DNA from: Ruminococcus sp.
Lineage (GTDB): Bacteria; Bacillota; Clostridia; Oscillospirales; Ruminococcaceae
Assembly: GCA_014799765.1 (NCBI GenBank)
Contig: JAAVHK010000097.1
Coordinates: forward strand, 1 to 14,104
Length of the DNA stretch: 14,104 bases
Reading direction: 5' to 3'
Within the stretch, counting starts at the first letter, position 1; every line of letters begins with the position of its first letter. Made by a program: the position numbers and the translations under genes. The notes below the pieces were generated by a model that was not told the DNA's origin, did not search any database, and saw only the letters and a list, made by a program, of their open reading frames with translations. Below are positions 4,381 to 12,555 of the stretch, one piece after another.

Positions 4381-6944
4381 CCTTGCACAACATCATAGAT
4401 TATATTCTGACTTACTTCAATATTTGAAGTAGCAGTACGGTTGTAAAGGCGGTCTCTCAGATACGCTATACAACCATACAGACAATCCATTTTAAGTTTA
4501 TTTGACTGTTCTATTGAAATTGCATAATCAGTGAGACGGAGTTTTTTACCAGGAATAAATTCTTTCAGTAAGTCCTGAAAAAGATTTATCTTACATGACT
4601 GTCCCGAAAGTTTGATATAGTCATATTTATTCTGGTCAAAACTGAATATAGAGGAAAGCAGAAAATATATATCCGGTCTTAAAAGAGCGGTTATTTCTTT
4701 TGTATTCACCTCTATATCGGGCAGATTACGGAATTTTTCAATTTCCCTTGTTGCCTTCAGAAGAGGTCCGTTTTCTTCGGGATTCCTGATATAGAAGTAC
4801 AGATTATTTGTATCAACATGGATTTTGCTGTTGTCGTCGGGAGAAGAAAAATTATGTGAAATATTATTGTTCTGGGCGAAAAATTCAACCTTGATTTTTT
4901 CGGCAAGTTGCCATAAATAATAGAAGTTTCTTTTTGTCTGTCGGCTTGACTTCCTGTTATTTGCGTACTTTGAATTGCCACGGAAATCTGTAGGCAGTAT
5001 TTCTTCACTTTTCTTGCTGTTTATGTCAAGACAGTCATATATGTCAAGGACGGCTTTATGATTGGTATCGTTCTTGTGTTCTATTACATAGTCAATCTTG
5101 TTCAGTATGTCATTCTGATTGGCGTTGATAAGATTGGAAATATCAGGGTAAAGACAGTCTTCGGGTGAACCGTCCCTGTAATAATCGGCAAGTTTGATTT
5201 TAAGAAACTGGAAAATTCTGTATGTTATATTGTTACCGCCGAAATTGGAATTTCCTTTTTCAAATCTTGTTTCAAGTTCAAGATTATATGATGACGGTGT
5301 TTTCTGATAACTGTACTTACAGCTTACAATATCAGTTGTACTTCCGCCACAGTCGATAGTGATAATACTTTCGCCCTTTTTCTCGCCGGAACTTCCTTTC
5401 ATGTCATCCTGTTCTATTTTTTCGGAAATATAGCTGTATACAATAGCCATTCCCTCATCAAGACTATCTTCGGGTGAATATACATGGAAATTATCTCTTT
5501 CAGTGAATACATCTCTTTTAATGAAACTTATAAACTTATTTTTCATTTTTACCGGTGCTGAAAAATGAAGCGTTGTGAAATTAAGTTTGAAATAATTATT
5601 TGCTGTCCGGAGTATAAATTCAAGATAAGCCTTTATTATGTCTTTTCTTTTAACTACTCCTGTTCTGAAACCATCACTTATTTCTTCTTTTTCCTCGGTA
5701 GATGTTATCCAGCGTTTAATCTCGAAGAATATAGAACCCTTAGGGTCATAATCAGAATCTATCAGTGTTTTCTTTGCGTCGTATCCGAATATATATTCAA
5801 TATCATATGCTTCATTGGTGTACGGGTCAACCGAGCCGATACGGTTTACATATACAATGGTCGGGCATAATGTACTTACAGTACGTTTGTTTGTTGTGGT
5901 ATCTATGAACTTTACAACATGAATCTTATTATCCCTGAAGATACCTGCTGTTGTGTTGCTTGTACCGAAGTCGATGCATACAGGGGTGTCTGTATTATGC
6001 AACATATCCATTTTCAAATCAATTTCCGCACTGTAAAATTCTGATATGGTCTTGTTGGCAAAAATAACCTTATAATTCTGATACTCGTTGTTTACCTTAT
6101 CGAAGTTTATATTGTTTGCGGAGGCTTCGATATAATAAAGATTTCTGTCACTAAGACTGTGTACAAAACGTCCGAGTATAACGGCTTCATTGATATAGTT
6201 CACGATAATAAGGAATCCTTCGCATATATCGTCGCCGTTGCCGAGGGTTATTCTCAGAAAAATATCATCAATTACATTTATTCCTGTATTCCGGCATATG
6301 ATATTATTCATACTACAGTCGATTTCAATCATGTTGCTGTTGCTTTCGTCAAGTATCATACTGCTGATTTTATTTACATATTCCTGTGCTTCTGCGTAGT
6401 TTACAGGGACTTTTCTTAAATCAAATGATGTGGTATTTTCATACGGAATTATTTCAGGGATTATTTCCGGAATTTCTTCAGAAACGTCATCTTCATTGAA
6501 ATCATCATAGATTTCTTCTGTGTCATATTCGTCAGTATCTGTTTCAATATTTATTGTTTTGTCACTTATTTCATATTCCTCTTCATATTCAGTACCGGAA
6601 ATTTCTTCTATGCCGATTGTTTCCGGTTCGGTATAGAGAGGAGTTCCGTCGAAACCTATACCGTCAATGAAAAACGATGATTTAATATATTCAAGATTTT
6701 CGTTAAGCATACTTTTAGTGATGTCACGGCGGATTTTTTCGTATTCACCGCTGTTTGTATCGTAACTTACAGCGAACGCTTCTTTAAGAAGATTTTTAAG
6801 TTCATGTCCTGGTGAATCGCTTTTTTCAATTGTGTCAACAACGGAATCAACAGTAATTTCACCGTCAACGAAGACAGAACATTTTTCAAGTACTGCTTTA
6901 ATCTCTTCCTGTGTGAGATTAAGTTTTATATTCACGTCAAGCAT
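4347..6944 (-). CDS. Divergent Hsp70/actin-like ATPase with long acidic N-terminal region
   Basis: 865 aa. The ATPase core starts only near residue 320: phosphate-1 CIDFGTSNTTAG (about 322-333), phosphate-2 ITIDCGGSTTDIV (about 526-538) and an adenosine-type motif YIKLSGQSCKI (about 775-785). The spacing is much longer than in DnaK, and FGGNNITYRIF follows phosphate-2. Residues 1-100 are mixed helical, about 108-165 are very rich in Glu and Asp, and about 175-310 form an unassigned domain. There is no classical substrate-binding domain or lid. ATG follows AAGGAA at 9 nt and lies 17 nt after the Hsp70-VWA gene. Long Hsp70-like proteins such as SrfB are a distant comparison, but identity is not established. 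The C-terminus is probably incomplete because of the frame change at 4379-4382. Confidence 0.75.
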   Translation of the reverse strand: MLDVNIKLNLTQEEIKAVLEKCSVFVDGEITVDSVVDTIEKSDSPGHELKNLLKEAFAVSYDTNSGEYEKIRRDITKSMLNENLEYIKSSFFIDGIGFDGTPLYTEPETIGIEEISGTEYEEEYEISDKTINIETDTDEYDTEEIYDDFNEDDVSEEIPEIIPEIIPYENTTSFDLRKVPVNYAEAQEYVNKISSMILDESNSNMIEIDCSMNNIICRNTGINVIDDIFLRITLGNGDDICEGFLIIVNYINEAVILGRFVHSLSDRNLYYIEASANNINFDKVNNEYQNYKVIFANKTISEFYSAEIDLKMDMLHNTDTPVCIDFGTSNTTAGIFRDNKIHVVKFIDTTTNKRTVSTLCPTIVYVNRIGSVDPYTNEAYDIEYIFGYDAKKTLIDSDYDPKGSIFFEIKRWITSTEEKEEISDGFRTGVVKRKDIIKAYLEFILRTANNYFKLNFTTLHFSAPVKMKNKFISFIKRDVFTERDNFHVYSPEDSLDEGMAIVYSYISEKIEQDDMKGSSGEKKGESIITIDCGGSTTDIVSCKYSYQKTPSSYNLELETRFEKGNSNFGGNNITYRIFQFLKIKLADYYRDGSPEDCLYPDISNLINANQNDILNKIDYVIEHKNDTNHKAVLDIYDCLDINSKKSEEILPTDFRGNSKYANNRKSSRQTKRNFYYLWQLAEKIKVEFFAQNNNISHNFSSPDDNSKIHVDTNNLYFYIRNPEENGPLLKATREIEKFRNLPDIEVNTKEITALLRPDIYFLLSSIFSFDQNKYDYIKLSGQSCKINLFQDLLKEFIPGKKLRLTDYAISIEQSNKLKMDCLYGCIAYLRDRLYNRTATSNIEVSQNIIYDVVQGAESILTAITL
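4379..4382 (-). other. G4 run at the likely frameshift point
   Basis: On the minus strand the run reads CAA GGG GCG in the 865-aa frame, which stops 12 codons later (TAA 4349-4347). The -1 frame stays open for about 200 codons. A fifth G would restore one continuous reading frame. It is not a classical X-XXY-YYZ slippery site, which slightly favours an indel over programmed frameshifting. Confidence 0.5.
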
Positions 6945-6961
6945 AATCTGAAATTCCTTTC

Positions 6962-9076
6962 TTATACTTTAATCAGGGCATCTATTATTACCTGAAAAAT
7001 ATCGCCCAGTTCGTCCATAGTATTAATACTGTAATTATGTGTTTTTCCGTCACTGCTTACAGATGATATACTTCTGAGGAATTTATGGTTTACGTCGCTT
7101 CCTTCTCCGATTGTAACTACAGTAATATTATTTTCTTTCATTTTCTTTGCCAGTCTGAAAGTTTCATTTTCGTCGAATAAATCGCCGTCTGTAAGCATGA
7201 TAACTACGGACTTTCTTTTCTTTACCGTTTCAGCAGAGTTCAATGCAAATCTGAATGCCCCTGAAGCGTTTGTACCGCCGGAAGCATATAACTTGTTTAC
7301 ACCTGTTATGATGTCATTTTTACTATGTGTAAGATTACATATAGATTTATAGCTACTTGCAAAACTTATAACTCCTACACGGTGTACGGACATATCAACC
7401 ATCTGATTGACAAGTCTTCCGATTGCTTTCTTGACATTGTCAATTGCCGGATTTTCTTTCGGATATGCCATACTTCCGGAAGTATCAATGAGCAGGTACA
7501 AATCAGTAGGAACAGCTGATTTTTTATATTCAATTACTTTTTTTTTGGACCTCTCAAGAACAGTTGATATTGAAGTATTTGTATTCTTATCTGTAACTTT
7601 TATCTGAAGGGTACGGTCAGATTTGAAATAAAATTCAATATCAAATTTCGGGTCACCTTTCTTGCCCTTTTTGAAGTCGTCGAAAGTAAGCGAACCATAA
7701 AAAGTACATTTATTCAGGTCTTTGTCATTCGGGTCTATATTTCCGCCTCTTTCGTATACATTAATGTCAACGCATTTCTGATAGTCTCTTGTCGTTGAGT
7801 AAGACTGGTGATTTCTGCAAGGTGTTTCCATATCTCTTTCAATTATGGTATCAAATACACACTTGTTAAGTTCTTCATCAAATACTTCAACGCCAAGGTC
7901 ATATGAGGTACGGTTTACAACTTTAATATTAGGGTCATTTGCCACTATTGCCGCACCAAGTGCAACTACGTTTGAGAGGTCCGCCGGAAGTACATTTCTT
8001 CCGTCAAATATTTCCTCAACTATTTTTCTTACCTTTGGAATATAACAAGTTCCGCCTACAAGAAGTACTCTCGATATTCTGCTTATATCTATTTTATTCT
8101 TCTTTATCATGCCGATAATAGCTTCTTTCATGGGAGCAAAAATATCTTTTTCACAGATTTTTTCAAATTCTGCTCTTGTTATGCTTGTTTCAAAAGAAAT
8201 AGTTCTGCCGTTTACCTTGAAAAGTGCGTCAATGGAAACGTCAACCTCGTCGATTTCACTGAGTTTATGTTTTGTAAGTTTTGCTTCATTGCGAAGTCTT
8301 GACTCTACCTGCCAGAAACTATCGCTCAGACCGGAAGTTTCTTTATTGGTGAGGTCTATTTTATAGTCATCAAATATTACTTTCTTGAAATATTCAAGAA
8401 GACATCTGTCAATATCGTCACCGCCAAGCTGGTCATTACCACCAGTAGCTATAGGGTCAAAAAGATTTATGTCTTTTTTGTACTTGAGATAGGATAAGTC
8501 AAATGTACCTCCGCCGAAGTCAACGACAAATATTTCTGTATCGGTACTTATATTGTCGTTTATGTAGGCTATGGCAGCCGAAGATGGTTCAGGAAGCAGT
8601 TTACTTTCGTCCGGTGTAGGAGTGATTATTTTCATTCCTGCCAACTCGGCAGCTTTTTTTGTGTTTTCGATAGCGGTAGATGAAAAATATGCCGGAACAG
8701 TTATAACTGCTTCAATTTCTTCGTCTTCACTGCCGTCAAGTAAACGTCGGCATATTACCCTTTTGACTTCCCTGAGAATACACGCACCGACTTCAGCCGG
8801 AGTAAGTGTTTTTTCAAATGAAAGAAAACTGTCAGAATCAGGATATTTCCAACTGTTATCGTACATATGTCTCTTTGCAGACCTGATAAGCCTTGACGGT
8901 TTCGCAGAACCTTTTGTGAGTGCCTTTGTGCCGACAATTGTCTTGTTGTTTTCGTCGATATAGACCGCTGATGGCAATATCTCCGAGTTACCGAATCTGA
9001 TAAACTCATAGTTGCCCATGTCGTTTTCGTAACATACAACGGTATTTGTAGTACCGAGGTCAATTCCGATTTTCAT
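6962..9076 (-). CDS. Hsp70 (DnaK-like) fused to a C-terminal VWA domain
   Basis: 704 aa. A canonical Hsp70 ATPase occupies 1-~370: IGIDLGTTNTVVCYE (phosphate-1), VITVPAYFSSTAIENTKKAAE, VVDFGGGTFDLS (about 183-194, phosphate-2) and LLVGGTCYIPKVRKIV (about 337-352, adenosine). A beta-rich stretch about 385-510 resembles the substrate-binding beta domain. Where DnaK has its helical lid, this protein has a VWA domain (about 522-700) with a complete MIDAS: DTSGSM (about 528), GGTN (about 599) and TDGD (about 630). MIDAS VWA domains bind protein ligands through a metal ion, so the fusion suggests an ATP-gated recognition or scaffolding protein. ATG is preceded by AAAGGAG. A promoter candidate lies at 9133-9161. 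Cytosolic; no signal peptide. Confidence 0.93.
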   Translation of the reverse strand: MKIGIDLGTTNTVVCYENDMGNYEFIRFGNSEILPSAVYIDENNKTIVGTKALTKGSAKPSRLIRSAKRHMYDNSWKYPDSDSFLSFEKTLTPAEVGACILREVKRVICRRLLDGSEDEEIEAVITVPAYFSSTAIENTKKAAELAGMKIITPTPDESKLLPEPSSAAIAYINDNISTDTEIFVVDFGGGTFDLSYLKYKKDINLFDPIATGGNDQLGGDDIDRCLLEYFKKVIFDDYKIDLTNKETSGLSDSFWQVESRLRNEAKLTKHKLSEIDEVDVSIDALFKVNGRTISFETSITRAEFEKICEKDIFAPMKEAIIGMIKKNKIDISRISRVLLVGGTCYIPKVRKIVEEIFDGRNVLPADLSNVVALGAAIVANDPNIKVVNRTSYDLGVEVFDEELNKCVFDTIIERDMETPCRNHQSYSTTRDYQKCVDINVYERGGNIDPNDKDLNKCTFYGSLTFDDFKKGKKGDPKFDIEFYFKSDRTLQIKVTDKNTNTSISTVLERSKKKVIEYKKSAVPTDLYLLIDTSGSMAYPKENPAIDNVKKAIGRLVNQMVDMSVHRVGVISFASSYKSICNLTHSKNDIITGVNKLYASGGTNASGAFRFALNSAETVKKRKSVVIMLTDGDLFDENETFRLAKKMKENNITVVTIGEGSDVNHKFLRSISSVSSDGKTHNYSINTMDELGDIFQVIIDALIKV

Positions 9077-9132
9077 CTTATTTTTTCTCCTTTGACTATT
9101 ATTTTATATGTTGTTCCTTTCCGAGTTCATAT

Positions 9133-9161
9133 ATTAAATGCTGACTTTTATTTATTGTCAA
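9133..9161 (-). promoter_or_regulatory. Candidate internal promoter ahead of the Hsp70-VWA gene
   Basis: Minus-strand TTGACA (9161-9156), 17 bp, TTTAAT (9138-9133, 5 of 6 matches to TATAAT). The predicted start is near 9126, with a ~50-nt leader to ATG 9076. The -35 overlaps the last codons of the 89-aa gene. This 71-bp gap is the largest true intergenic gap in the operon, so separate expression of the downstream half is plausible. Confidence 0.45.
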
Positions 9162-9417
9162 CTATTTTTTTTATATCTGAAATACACTTGCGGAGTTGTT
9201 CATTTTCCTTTGTTTTTATGGCTAACTGCTCTTCCAGTTTGCCAGTAATAATTATTCTTTCTTTCAATTCACATTGTAACATTTGTATTTCTTCTCTGAG
9301 GTCACAAATTTCCTGTTGCAGTTCTTCAATCTGATTTTTGCGATAGGATTCTATCTGCATACGGATTGAATCTATAAGTTCCGCATCACCGGAATCTGAT
9401 ATTTTATCATTCGGCAT
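9148..9417 (-). CDS. Small coiled-coil protein
   Basis: 89 aa, almost entirely predicted helix with heptad spacing from about residue 13 to 86. The segment ELIDSIRMQIESY (about 13-25), followed by IEELQQEICDL, matches DLVDSIRSQIQGEYQDKIDK in the 393-aa coiled-coil protein encoded just upstream, so the two share a module and may pair with each other or with the same partner. ATG 9417 has an excellent SD (AAAGGAGG, 7 nt) and lies 13 nt after the preceding stop. No enzymatic motif. Likely an adaptor or oligomerisation factor for the neighbouring Hsp70 proteins, which is inference from context only. Confidence 0.75.
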   Translation of the reverse strand: MPNDKISDSGDAELIDSIRMQIESYRKNQIEELQQEICDLREEIQMLQCELKERIIITGKLEEQLAIKTKENEQLRKCISDIKKIVDNK

Positions 9418-9430
9418 TATTCAGCCTCCT

Positions 9431-10612
9431 TTATTTATTATAATAATCGGGGGTATACTCTTTTGAATAACCATTGTCACTCTGACCATTAGTCACCTGA
9501 GAGTTATTTTCAGCATTTTTCTTCTTGCCTGCTTCTATAATTTCCTGAATACCCTGTACTTTCCATTTGTCGACTGTAATAAGATGACTGGTTAATATTT
9601 TAAACTCGTCTTCAGCCTTTTGACGAAGACTTCTGTTTTCCTGAGAAGTACCATAAAGTGTGTTATTAGCTTCTGTTAATCTTGTTATTTCAGCATTTAA
9701 TTTATCAATTTTGTCTTGATATTCACCTTGAATTTGGCTACGAATGCTATCCACTAAATCTTCTTCAGTTGTAGGTGTTGACTGAGTAACTACGGCTTGC
9801 GAGGTAACAAAACCTTTTTCCTGACTATATATGGTACGCTGTCCATATACAGTAACTTGTGTTTGTGGGGGTTCTGTCGGATTGGAATTAATGTTGATTT
9901 TAACTTCCTTAGCTTTATATTTTGTGATTTCTTCGTCCTGTTTTTTAATCTTAGCTATATATTTTTCGATTTCTTCTTCCTGTTCAGTGATTGTTTCCTG
10001 TTGTGTATTAATAGTATTTTCGTATTTATTAATCAATTCTTGTTTCTGGTCTATTTTGTCCTTAATTTCTTTTTTATAGAAGTTTTCGGCTTTTGTCTTT
10101 TCGTCTTTGTAATAATTGACGGCATTTTCTTTATCCTGAATAGTAGCAATATTTTTATCTATAGTTTTTTGTAATTCATTATTTACATTGTTAAGGCGTT
10201 GAATTTCATTTGTCTGCCTGTCGATTGTTCCGTTAAGTTTTTGTATTTCAGCCTTATGACCTGCTCTGATTTGATTTATTTCATTGTCTTTTTTTGTTCT
10301 TTCGTCGGTAACTGCTTTATTAACTGCTTGTTTTATGGTATTGTCCAGTTCCTGTTGTGCTTTTTTAAGAGTATTGTTTCTGTTTTCTGTCTCCTTATGT
10401 ATTATATTAAATGCTTCGATAGTGCTTTGATTTTTTTCGTTCATTGCTTTGAGTTCAGCAATGAGTGAATTGTTTTCGGTATGTGCCTGTTGATTTGCTT
10501 CGGCAAGATAGGCGTTTTCCTTGTTAAGTCTTACGACTTCGTTATAGAATGTCTGATTGACTTCGTTAAGACTTTTTATTATATTGCCGAGTTGTTGAAG
10601 TTTTTTGTCCAT
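9431..10612 (-). CDS. Long coiled-coil protein
   Basis: 393 aa from ATG 10612. A GTG at 10621 is in frame but overlaps the SD AAGGAG, whereas ATG 10612 sits 8 nt after it, so the ATG is preferred. Residues 1 to ~235 form a near-continuous coiled coil rich in Asn, Gln, Lys and Glu. A Pro/Thr/Gln-rich linker (about 240-285) follows, then DLVDSIRSQIQGEYQDKIDK (about 285-304), a second short coil, and a Ser/Asn/Tyr-rich tail. No SMC-type ATPase motifs, signal peptide or membrane segment. It lies between two Hsp70 genes and shares a module with the 89-aa protein. It may be a scaffold, tether or length-sensing element. Composition bias means database hits to filament or SMC proteins would not be informative. 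Confidence 0.8.
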   Translation of the reverse strand: MDKKLQQLGNIIKSLNEVNQTFYNEVVRLNKENAYLAEANQQAHTENNSLIAELKAMNEKNQSTIEAFNIIHKETENRNNTLKKAQQELDNTIKQAVNKAVTDERTKKDNEINQIRAGHKAEIQKLNGTIDRQTNEIQRLNNVNNELQKTIDKNIATIQDKENAVNYYKDEKTKAENFYKKEIKDKIDQKQELINKYENTINTQQETITEQEEEIEKYIAKIKKQDEEITKYKAKEVKININSNPTEPPQTQVTVYGQRTIYSQEKGFVTSQAVVTQSTPTTEEDLVDSIRSQIQGEYQDKIDKLNAEITRLTEANNTLYGTSQENRSLRQKAEDEFKILTSHLITVDKWKVQGIQEIIEAGKKKNAENNSQVTNGQSDNGYSKEYTPDYYNK

Positions 10613-10629
10613 CTGATTCACTCCTTAAT

Positions 10630-10806
10630 TTAAAGATTCTGTGCTTCTGTAATGAATTTTTTCAGAAACTCCGATTTTTTTTCAAGCTGTTTCTTTTCCT
10701 CGGAAGATTCATTATAATCATCCTGACACATTCCGATAATTTGCTGACCGTAAAAAGCCAGTTCTTCGGAACGTTTTTTAAGTTCTTCGTACTCATTCAA
10801 ATTCAT
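10630..10806 (-). CDS. Small helical protein, 58 aa
   Basis: ATG 10806 is preceded by GGAGG at 9 nt. The gene fits exactly between the 571-aa Hsp70 (stop 10812, 5-nt gap) and the coiled-coil gene, with its stop TAA (10632-10630) just ahead of that gene's SD. The product begins MNLNEYEELKKRSEEL, is charged and alpha-helical throughout, and has no known domain. Spacing and SD make it a real gene, easily missed by length cut-offs. Being Glu/Lys-rich and helical, it could bind the flanking coiled-coil or Hsp70 proteins. Confidence 0.8.
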   Translation of the reverse strand: MNLNEYEELKKRSEELAFYGQQIIGMCQDDYNESSEEKKQLEKKSEFLKKFITEAQNL

Positions 10807-10811
10807 AAAAT

Positions 10812-12527
10812 TTATACCTCCAAAGTAATAGTTAATGGTTCTGTTATGGGACTGGCATTATCTATACCCCTCTGAAGTTCATAGAACTCACCATATACAG
10901 TACTGTTATTGTCTACCATAATTTGCATTGAATAATATTTATCCCCCGAATAAATGGAAGAATCGAGGTCAAAATATCCCATATATATAAGATTTTCCGG
11001 CATTACTTCATATTCAGAACTGTTGAAAACCTGATACAGTTTCACACAAAGTCTGCCGTCATCAGTTTTTTCGGGTTTTACCGTGGCTCTTATAGTCCAT
11101 TCACCATAGATGTCAGATAATGTTTTAAGACGTCTGTATTCTCCGTCCTGCAGAGTGCCTATTTCATAGGATAATCTGTTTTTTGTCCGGAAAGCGTCAT
11201 TATTATATCGCAGATAAATAGTTGCTCCCAGTGCCACCGCATTGAATTTATCGTCATTGTTGAGGTCAAGAAATTCAAACGGTTCGCTGTCCCATTCTTC
11301 GCTCTCGGAAGTGTCAAAAAAGTCCTGATATTCTTCTTCAAAATTTTTATGTTCTTCCGCTATGGTGTCATTGAAGTAATTTTTAAGGACGTTCCTGAAA
11401 CACGGAATTTTTGACGTACCGCCTATAAGCATTATTTTTTTAACGTTGTTTGCGAGTATCTCCGCCTGATTTATAAGATTATCCAGAGATTCACATATTT
11501 TTTCATTGATTCCCGAAGATGATATTATTTCCTCAAGTTCAGTATAAGACAATGTTATACCTAAATCGTCTAAATCCATCAGATTTTCAGGCATAAAATC
11601 ATGTGGTTCATAATCGTCATCATAGGTGGAATCATTACAGATTTCTTCCTTAAAGCTGTTTATATCCTTATCGAGAATATTTAATATTTTATTTCTTATT
11701 GCCTTGAAGTTACGGTTATAATTTTCGCTGTCAACTGCCTTATCGGAATCGGGTATATTTGTATCATCAAGAATATCATGTCTGAATTGGTTGTTTATTA
11801 TCTCGTTGAGTTTGTCACCGTATTGGTCTTCAATCAGTTTTTTGCGTATAAGTTCAGTGATGTTGTTTCCGCCGAAGTTTATTCCCGTTGATGCAAGAGT
11901 TTCAATAATAGGAAGATTTTCATTTTCAGACGGCGGTGTTATTCTAAAAATACTCATATCAAGAGTACCACCACCAAAATCGAAAACAAGTATATGGGAA
12001 GTTTTTTTAATTTCTTCCGAAAACAACTGATACTGTGTAAATATACTTGCGAAAGGTTCAGTAACTATGTTACTTACTGACAGTCCTGCATTTTCTGCTG
12101 AACTTTTTATCCTTTTTTTCTGAAGTTCTGAAAACGATACCGGAACAGTAAGTATTACTTTTTCAGGTGGTTCGCCGTAATTTTCAACAAATCTGTCACG
12201 AATCCATTTAAATTCTTCCTCTGCTATTTCCATAGCCGACATCTCTCTGTTTCTTGTCGGAACATATGTTTTCCATTCTTTTTCCTCGAAATGTCTTTTT
12301 ATTCCGCTGACGGCAAAATATGAACGTGGTGACTGTTGACGATTACTTAATACAATTTTTTCTTTTCCTATATAGGCAATATGTGGCAGAACATCGCTTC
12401 CCTGCTCATTTGAAAGATTCATTTTTTTGATACCCTCTATAACTCCGTGAAACTTGAGCTTGAGATTGCTGTCATAGAGAGCTGTTTTTATATTGCAAGT
12501 GCCGTAATCTATTCCAAGATAAAGCAT
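10812..12527 (-). CDS. Hsp70-like ATPase without lid domain
   Basis: 571 aa. Phosphate-1 LGIDYGTCNIKTALYD (4-19), ILTVPVSFSELQKKRIKSSA (about 125-144), phosphate-2 VFDFGGGTLDMS (about 180-191), FGGNNITELI, and adenosine motif IMLIGGTSKIPCFRNVL (about 362-378) show an intact nucleotide-binding domain. Two acidic insertions are seen, near 290-320 and near 385-415 (EEYQDFFDTSESEEW). After the ATPase only a ~130-residue beta-type region remains (about 440-571), and the helical lid is absent. FGGNNIT is shared with the 865-aa protein, suggesting these two are closer to each other than to DnaK. The start has AAAGGA about 11 nt upstream. It lies 28 nt after the upstream gene. Probably an ATP-dependent switch rather than a general folding chaperone. 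Confidence 0.88.
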   Translation of the reverse strand: MLYLGIDYGTCNIKTALYDSNLKLKFHGVIEGIKKMNLSNEQGSDVLPHIAYIGKEKIVLSNRQQSPRSYFAVSGIKRHFEEKEWKTYVPTRNREMSAMEIAEEEFKWIRDRFVENYGEPPEKVILTVPVSFSELQKKRIKSSAENAGLSVSNIVTEPFASIFTQYQLFSEEIKKTSHILVFDFGGGTLDMSIFRITPPSENENLPIIETLASTGINFGGNNITELIRKKLIEDQYGDKLNEIINNQFRHDILDDTNIPDSDKAVDSENYNRNFKAIRNKILNILDKDINSFKEEICNDSTYDDDYEPHDFMPENLMDLDDLGITLSYTELEEIISSSGINEKICESLDNLINQAEILANNVKKIMLIGGTSKIPCFRNVLKNYFNDTIAEEHKNFEEEYQDFFDTSESEEWDSEPFEFLDLNNDDKFNAVALGATIYLRYNNDAFRTKNRLSYEIGTLQDGEYRRLKTLSDIYGEWTIRATVKPEKTDDGRLCVKLYQVFNSSEYEVMPENLIYMGYFDLDSSIYSGDKYYSMQIMVDNNSTVYGEFYELQRGIDNASPITEPLTITLEV

Positions 12528-12555
12528 ATTATTATCAATCCTTTTATGATTTTTA

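Noticed and set aside
8571..8963. 130-codon + strand ORF and similar + strand ORFs over the Hsp70 genes
   Set aside because: They are antisense shadows of strongly supported minus-strand coding genes and lack SDs.
9797..10468. Phe/Leu-rich + strand ORFs that resemble membrane proteins
   Set aside because: They are the antisense of the Lys/Glu/Asn-rich coiled-coil gene, which naturally yields Phe- and Leu-rich translations. No SDs are present.
10613..10621. GTG at 10621 as the start of the long coiled-coil gene
   Set aside because: The GTG overlaps its own SD (AAGGAG); the in-frame ATG at 10612 has correct spacing.
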